Origin: Rhodopseudomonas palustris
GTDB lineage: Bacteria; Pseudomonadota; Alphaproteobacteria; Rhizobiales; Xanthobacteraceae
Length of the DNA: 64,000 nucleotides
Assembly (NCBI GenBank): GCA_016215605.1
Contig: JACRJB010000019.1
Span: forward strand, 1-64,000
Reading direction: 5' to 3'
Each line of letters opens with the position of its first letter. Within the stretch, counting starts at the first letter, position 1. The notes beneath the pieces are model-generated. The model saw only the letters and a list, made by a program, of their open reading frames with translations. It searched no databases and had not been told where the DNA came from. Positions 63,231-64,000 of the stretch are shown here, piece by piece. The position numbers were made by a program, and so were the translations under genes.

Positions 63231-64000
63231 CTGTGCAATTGACCGACGAGGCGTATGCGGTGCTCGAAGGCCGCCACGCCGATCCGTTTCGCTATCTCGG
63301 TCCGCATCCCGAAAACGACCGCGTCGTGGTGCGCGCCTTGCTGCCGGACGCGGCCTCGGTCGAAGCCGTCGGCGAGCACGGCGAGACCGCCAATCTCGAA
63401 CTCATCCACGAGTCCGGCCTGTTCGCGGGGCCGCTGCCGAATGGCTCGCACCGTTATCAGCTCCGCGCCCGGTTCGGAGATACCTCCGTCGACCTCGAAG
63501 ACCCGTATCGTTTCCCGCCGATCCTGACCGACTTCGACCTGTATCTGCTCGGCGAAGGCACGGATCAGCGGCTGTACGACAAGCTCGGCGCCCATCCGAT
63601 GGTGCTGGAAGGCGTCAGCGGCGTGGCCTTCGTGGTGCTGGCGCCGAACGCCCGCCGCGTCAGCGTGGTCGGCGACTTCAATTTCTGGAATCCGCGACGG
63701 CACCAGATGCGGGTGCGCGGCAACGGCTATTGGGAGCTGTTCATTCCCGGCGCCACCGCCGGCGATCACTACAAATTCGACATGACCGGGCCGCACGGCG
63801 AGACGCTGCCGCAGAAGTCCGATCCGATGGCATTCGAAGCCGAGCTGCGGCCGAAGACCGCCTCGATCGTGGTCGATCAAACCAAGCTGCCGCATCCCCG
63901 TCCGGCGCCGGAGCAGATCAACGCGCTCGGCGCGCCGATGTCAATCTACGAAGTCCATCTCGGCTCGTGGCGCCGCAAGGACGGCGAACAGTGGCTGACC
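63227..64000 (+). CDS. glgB: 1,4-alpha-glucan branching enzyme, partial (window edge)
   Basis: First 258 codons; ATG at 63227 in an ATGA overlap with treS-mak. An N-terminal CBM48-type module (about 5-100: [25 protein letters not shown]) and a second (about 115-220: [30 protein letters not shown]) lead to the catalytic barrel start ([12 protein letters not shown]). Forms alpha-1,6 branches in the glucan made by GlgE. The rest lies beyond the window, so active-site residues are not visible. Confidence 0.95.
   Translation, partial: MTVQLTDEAYAVLEGRHADPFRYLGPHPENDRVVVRALLPDAASVEAVGEHGETANLELIHESGLFAGPLPNGSHRYQLRARFGDTSVDLEDPYRFPPILTDFDLYLLGEGTDQRLYDKLGAHPMVLEGVSGVAFVVLAPNARRVSVVGDFNFWNPRRHQMRVRGNGYWELFIPGATAGDHYKFDMTGPHGETLPQKSDPMAFEAELRPKTASIVVDQTKLPHPRPAPEQINALGAPMSIYEVHLGSWRRKDGEQWLT

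Overview
The window is high-GC DNA packed with genes on both strands. It looks like the chromosome of an alphaproteobacterium of the Bradyrhizobium/Rhodopseudomonas group; Rhodopseudomonas is my best guess. The basis is inference from gene content and small signals: Rhizobiales-style palindromic repeats (the 'attccgggg' and 'gtcccg' families), a LexA-type GAAC-N7-GAAC direct repeat, an Irr-like palindrome at bacterioferritin, a vanillate demethylase locus, and a GlgE trehalose/glycogen cluster. I see no rRNA, tRNA, CRISPR array, prophage or transposase.

Layout. 0.3-5.5 kb: a nucleotidyltransferase-like gene, then two paralogous secreted DUF2314 genes, each behind a LexA-type box, flanking a PhzS-type flavin monooxygenase. 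5.6-6.9 kb: gene-poor, with inverted repeat elements, a strong promoter carrying a palindrome, a 15-bp tandem repeat and an FNR/FixK-type box. 6.9-16.5 kb: a three-module zinc-ribbon membrane protein, a P450, a collagen-like protein, DUF2277, SOUL and DUF2188 proteins, a DUF1800/DUF1501 pair, a DoxX-like protein, a lipoprotein and bfd/bfr. 16.8-27.6 kb: two glycine-rich secreted proteins, a MltB-type transglycosylase, a UPF0114 protein, tam, a BrnT/BrnA toxin-antitoxin pair, ettA, an L,D-transpeptidase and two rhodaneses. 27.7-35.5 kb: a VWA/MoxR pair split by a diguanylate cyclase and a GlsB-like protein, then vanA-vanR-vanB. 35.5-46.2 kb: assorted metabolic genes, including GNAT, SMP-30, GIY-YIG, GST, a B12-binding radical SAM protein, glutathione peroxidase, an amidase and an iminopeptidase. 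46.4-54.0 kb: a coupled oxidative pentose phosphate/gluconate operon (tal-pgi fusion, gnd, zwf, pgl, gntK, HAD phosphatase). 54.0-64.0 kb: a GH15 enzyme and malQ, divergent from glgE, treS-mak and glgB (cut by the window edge).

How the genes work together. The last 18 kb form a carbon-storage and NADPH block. MalQ and GH15 would open alpha-glucans, TreS-Mak and GlgE convert trehalose to maltose-1-phosphate and then glucan, GlgB branches it, and the Zwf/Pgl/Gnd/Tal-Pgi set runs glucose-6-phosphate through the pentose phosphate route.

The most interesting unexplained signals are the SOS-type boxes in front of two duplicated DUF2314 genes (the second coupled to a Cys-rich unknown protein), and a duplicated ~85-120 bp element with the same GAAC-N7-GAAC spacing in a gene-free gap between two converging genes.
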